Origin: an uncultured Bacteroidota bacterium
GTDB lineage: Bacteria; Bacteroidota; Bacteroidia; Flavobacteriales; Flavobacteriaceae
NCBI GenBank assembly: GCA_902626365.1
Contig: CACOFE010000002.1
Coordinates: 1 to 64,000 of the forward strand
Length of the DNA stretch: 64,000 nucleotides
Direction of reading: 5' to 3'
Positions 63,508 to 64,000 of this stretch are shown here, one piece after another (positions within the stretch are counted from its first letter, which is position 1; each line of letters starts with the position of its first letter). The notes beneath the pieces are model-generated. The model saw only the letters and a program-made list of their open reading frames with translations. It was not told the origin of the DNA and did not search any database. The position numbers were made by a program, and so were the translations under genes.

Positions 63508-64000
63508 ATGAGATATTTATATTTTTTATTATTTTTTTCAATTGCAAGCTTTTCTCAGACAAATGAAACCATTGTAAATCAAGCTATTAAAGCTGCCGAT
63601 TCTCAAAATATTACAACTCCAGCTCAAGCAGTTCAGGCTTTAGAAGCAAATGGAATAACAGAAAGTCAAGCAAGACAATTAGCTGCTGAAAGAGGACTTA
63701 GTTATGATCAATTATTAAATGAATACTTTTCTGAACTAAATTCTGAAAATTCTGATATTGATGAAAATTTTGAAAAAGAAGATGGTGAAGAAATAGATGA
63801 AGATAGCAAAGATGATAAAGATGAAGATGAAGCCAAGGAAAAAGATAAATTAACTAGGGCTGGTTATTTTGGATACGACATATTTAATAATAACCCTTTT
63901 CTGGAAAAAGAATATTTACTAGGAAATATCGACGAAGGATATCTGATTGCCCCTGGAGATGAACTAAGAATTATTACTTACGGTGATAACTCCTTTGAGC
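63508..64000 (+). CDS. Polysaccharide biosynthesis/export (Wza-like) protein, 5' part
   Basis: The frame is open from the ATG to the window edge (164 codons). A signal peptide (RYLYFLLFFSIASFSQ) is followed by a helical segment (about 20-75), a strongly acidic linker (about 80-115: EKEDGEEIDEDSKDDKDEDE) and then GYFGYDIFNNNPFLE. The last visible part, GYLIAPGDELRIITYGDNS, is the start of the polysaccharide export (Poly_export) domain that opens Wza-type outer-membrane exporters; SLBB domains would follow outside. With the WecA-like gene next door it points to a surface polysaccharide locus continuing to the right. Confidence 0.85.
   Translation, partial: MRYLYFLLFFSIASFSQTNETIVNQAIKAADSQNITTPAQAVQALEANGITESQARQLAAERGLSYDQLLNEYFSELNSENSDIDENFEKEDGEEIDEDSKDDKDEDEAKEKDKLTRAGYFGYDIFNNNPFLEKEYLLGNIDEGYLIAPGDELRIITYGDNSFE

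Noticed and set aside
63770..63855. GAT/GAA-rich stretch as a satellite repeat
   Set aside because: It is in frame within the exporter gene and encodes its acidic linker; no repeat unit is exact.
1..64000. tRNA, rRNA, tmRNA, CRISPR arrays, insertion sequences, prophage
   Set aside because: I looked for cloverleaf ends, spaced identical repeats, transposase motifs and phage genes in all gaps and saw none. A tRNAscan or Rfam search would be decisive for small RNAs.

Overview
The window looks like a chromosomal segment of a marine-type member of the Flavobacteriia (Bacteroidota). It is very AT-rich and compact. It carries type IX secretion (T9SS) cargo and parts (PorT, a DUF5103 plug-like protein, C-terminal sorting domains), a short primary sigma factor of the Bacteroidota type, a complete Na+-translocating NADH:quinone reductase operon, and TAnnTTTG promoter boxes in place of E. 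coli-type -10 boxes. Shine-Dalgarno sequences are not evident. I recognise no rRNA, tRNA, CRISPR array, insertion sequence or prophage, and no gene-free stretch exceeds about 160 bases.

Layout. 1-5.6 kb: accessory genes, namely a cut-off lamin-tail-domain secreted protein, a DUF3089 lipoprotein, a 64-residue conserved protein with its own terminator, an HprK-like kinase plus nucleotidyltransferase pair, and a TlpA/rhodanese/rhodanese redox cluster. 5.4-7.5 kb: a T9SS cargo protein coupled to a 48-residue secreted peptide. 7.6-20.6 kb: core genes yaaA, rluD, a PASTA protein, ddl, coaD, a Nudix gene, pyrE, birA, rsfS-ftsH-LUD-cdsA-psd and valS. 20.7-34.2 kb: DUF1573, an aminotransferase, murB, a small Cys-rich membrane protein (NqrM candidate), an NRAMP-like transporter, lipA, lpxK, a Nif3-like gene, a zinc-ribbon relative, msrA, an O-methyltransferase, tatA, pepE, gpmI, map and a methyltransferase. 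34.2-41.2 kb: nqrABCDEF-apbE. 41.3-56.4 kb: a DUF5103 plug-like protein, apaG, pruA, a large T9SS-dependent M36 metalloprotease, rsmG, an aspartate aminotransferase, trkA-trkH, porT, an RNA methyltransferase, fbaA and accD. 56.5-60.7 kb: rpsO, pnp, rpoD and rpe. 60.8-64 kb: a membrane protein with a kelch-like outer part and a helical cytoplasmic tail, a WecA/MraY-like sugar-phosphate transferase, and the start of a polysaccharide export gene, probably the edge of a surface-polysaccharide locus.

How the genes fit together. The Nqr complex makes a sodium gradient. ApbE attaches FMN to NqrB and NqrC, and the small Cys-rich protein may supply iron. TrkAH handles potassium. PorT and the DUF5103 protein belong with the T9SS that exports the M36 protease and the 633-residue cargo. 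LpxK, MurB, Ddl, CdsA, Psd and the WecA-like enzyme build the envelope.

The most unusual signal is regulatory. A 15-base sequence, AAAAATATCAGACAT, occurs upstream of the kelch-type membrane protein, followed there by two related copies 33 and 21 bases apart. The same 15-mer occurs inside a palindrome upstream of the T9SS cargo/48-residue peptide operon. This suggests a small regulon linking a membrane sensor-like protein with secreted cargo. Other points are an intrinsic terminator buried inside the rsmG coding sequence, eleven convergent gene pairs that all abut or overlap, and two proteins (AccD and a CT398-type protein) that have lost their zinc-ribbon cysteines.
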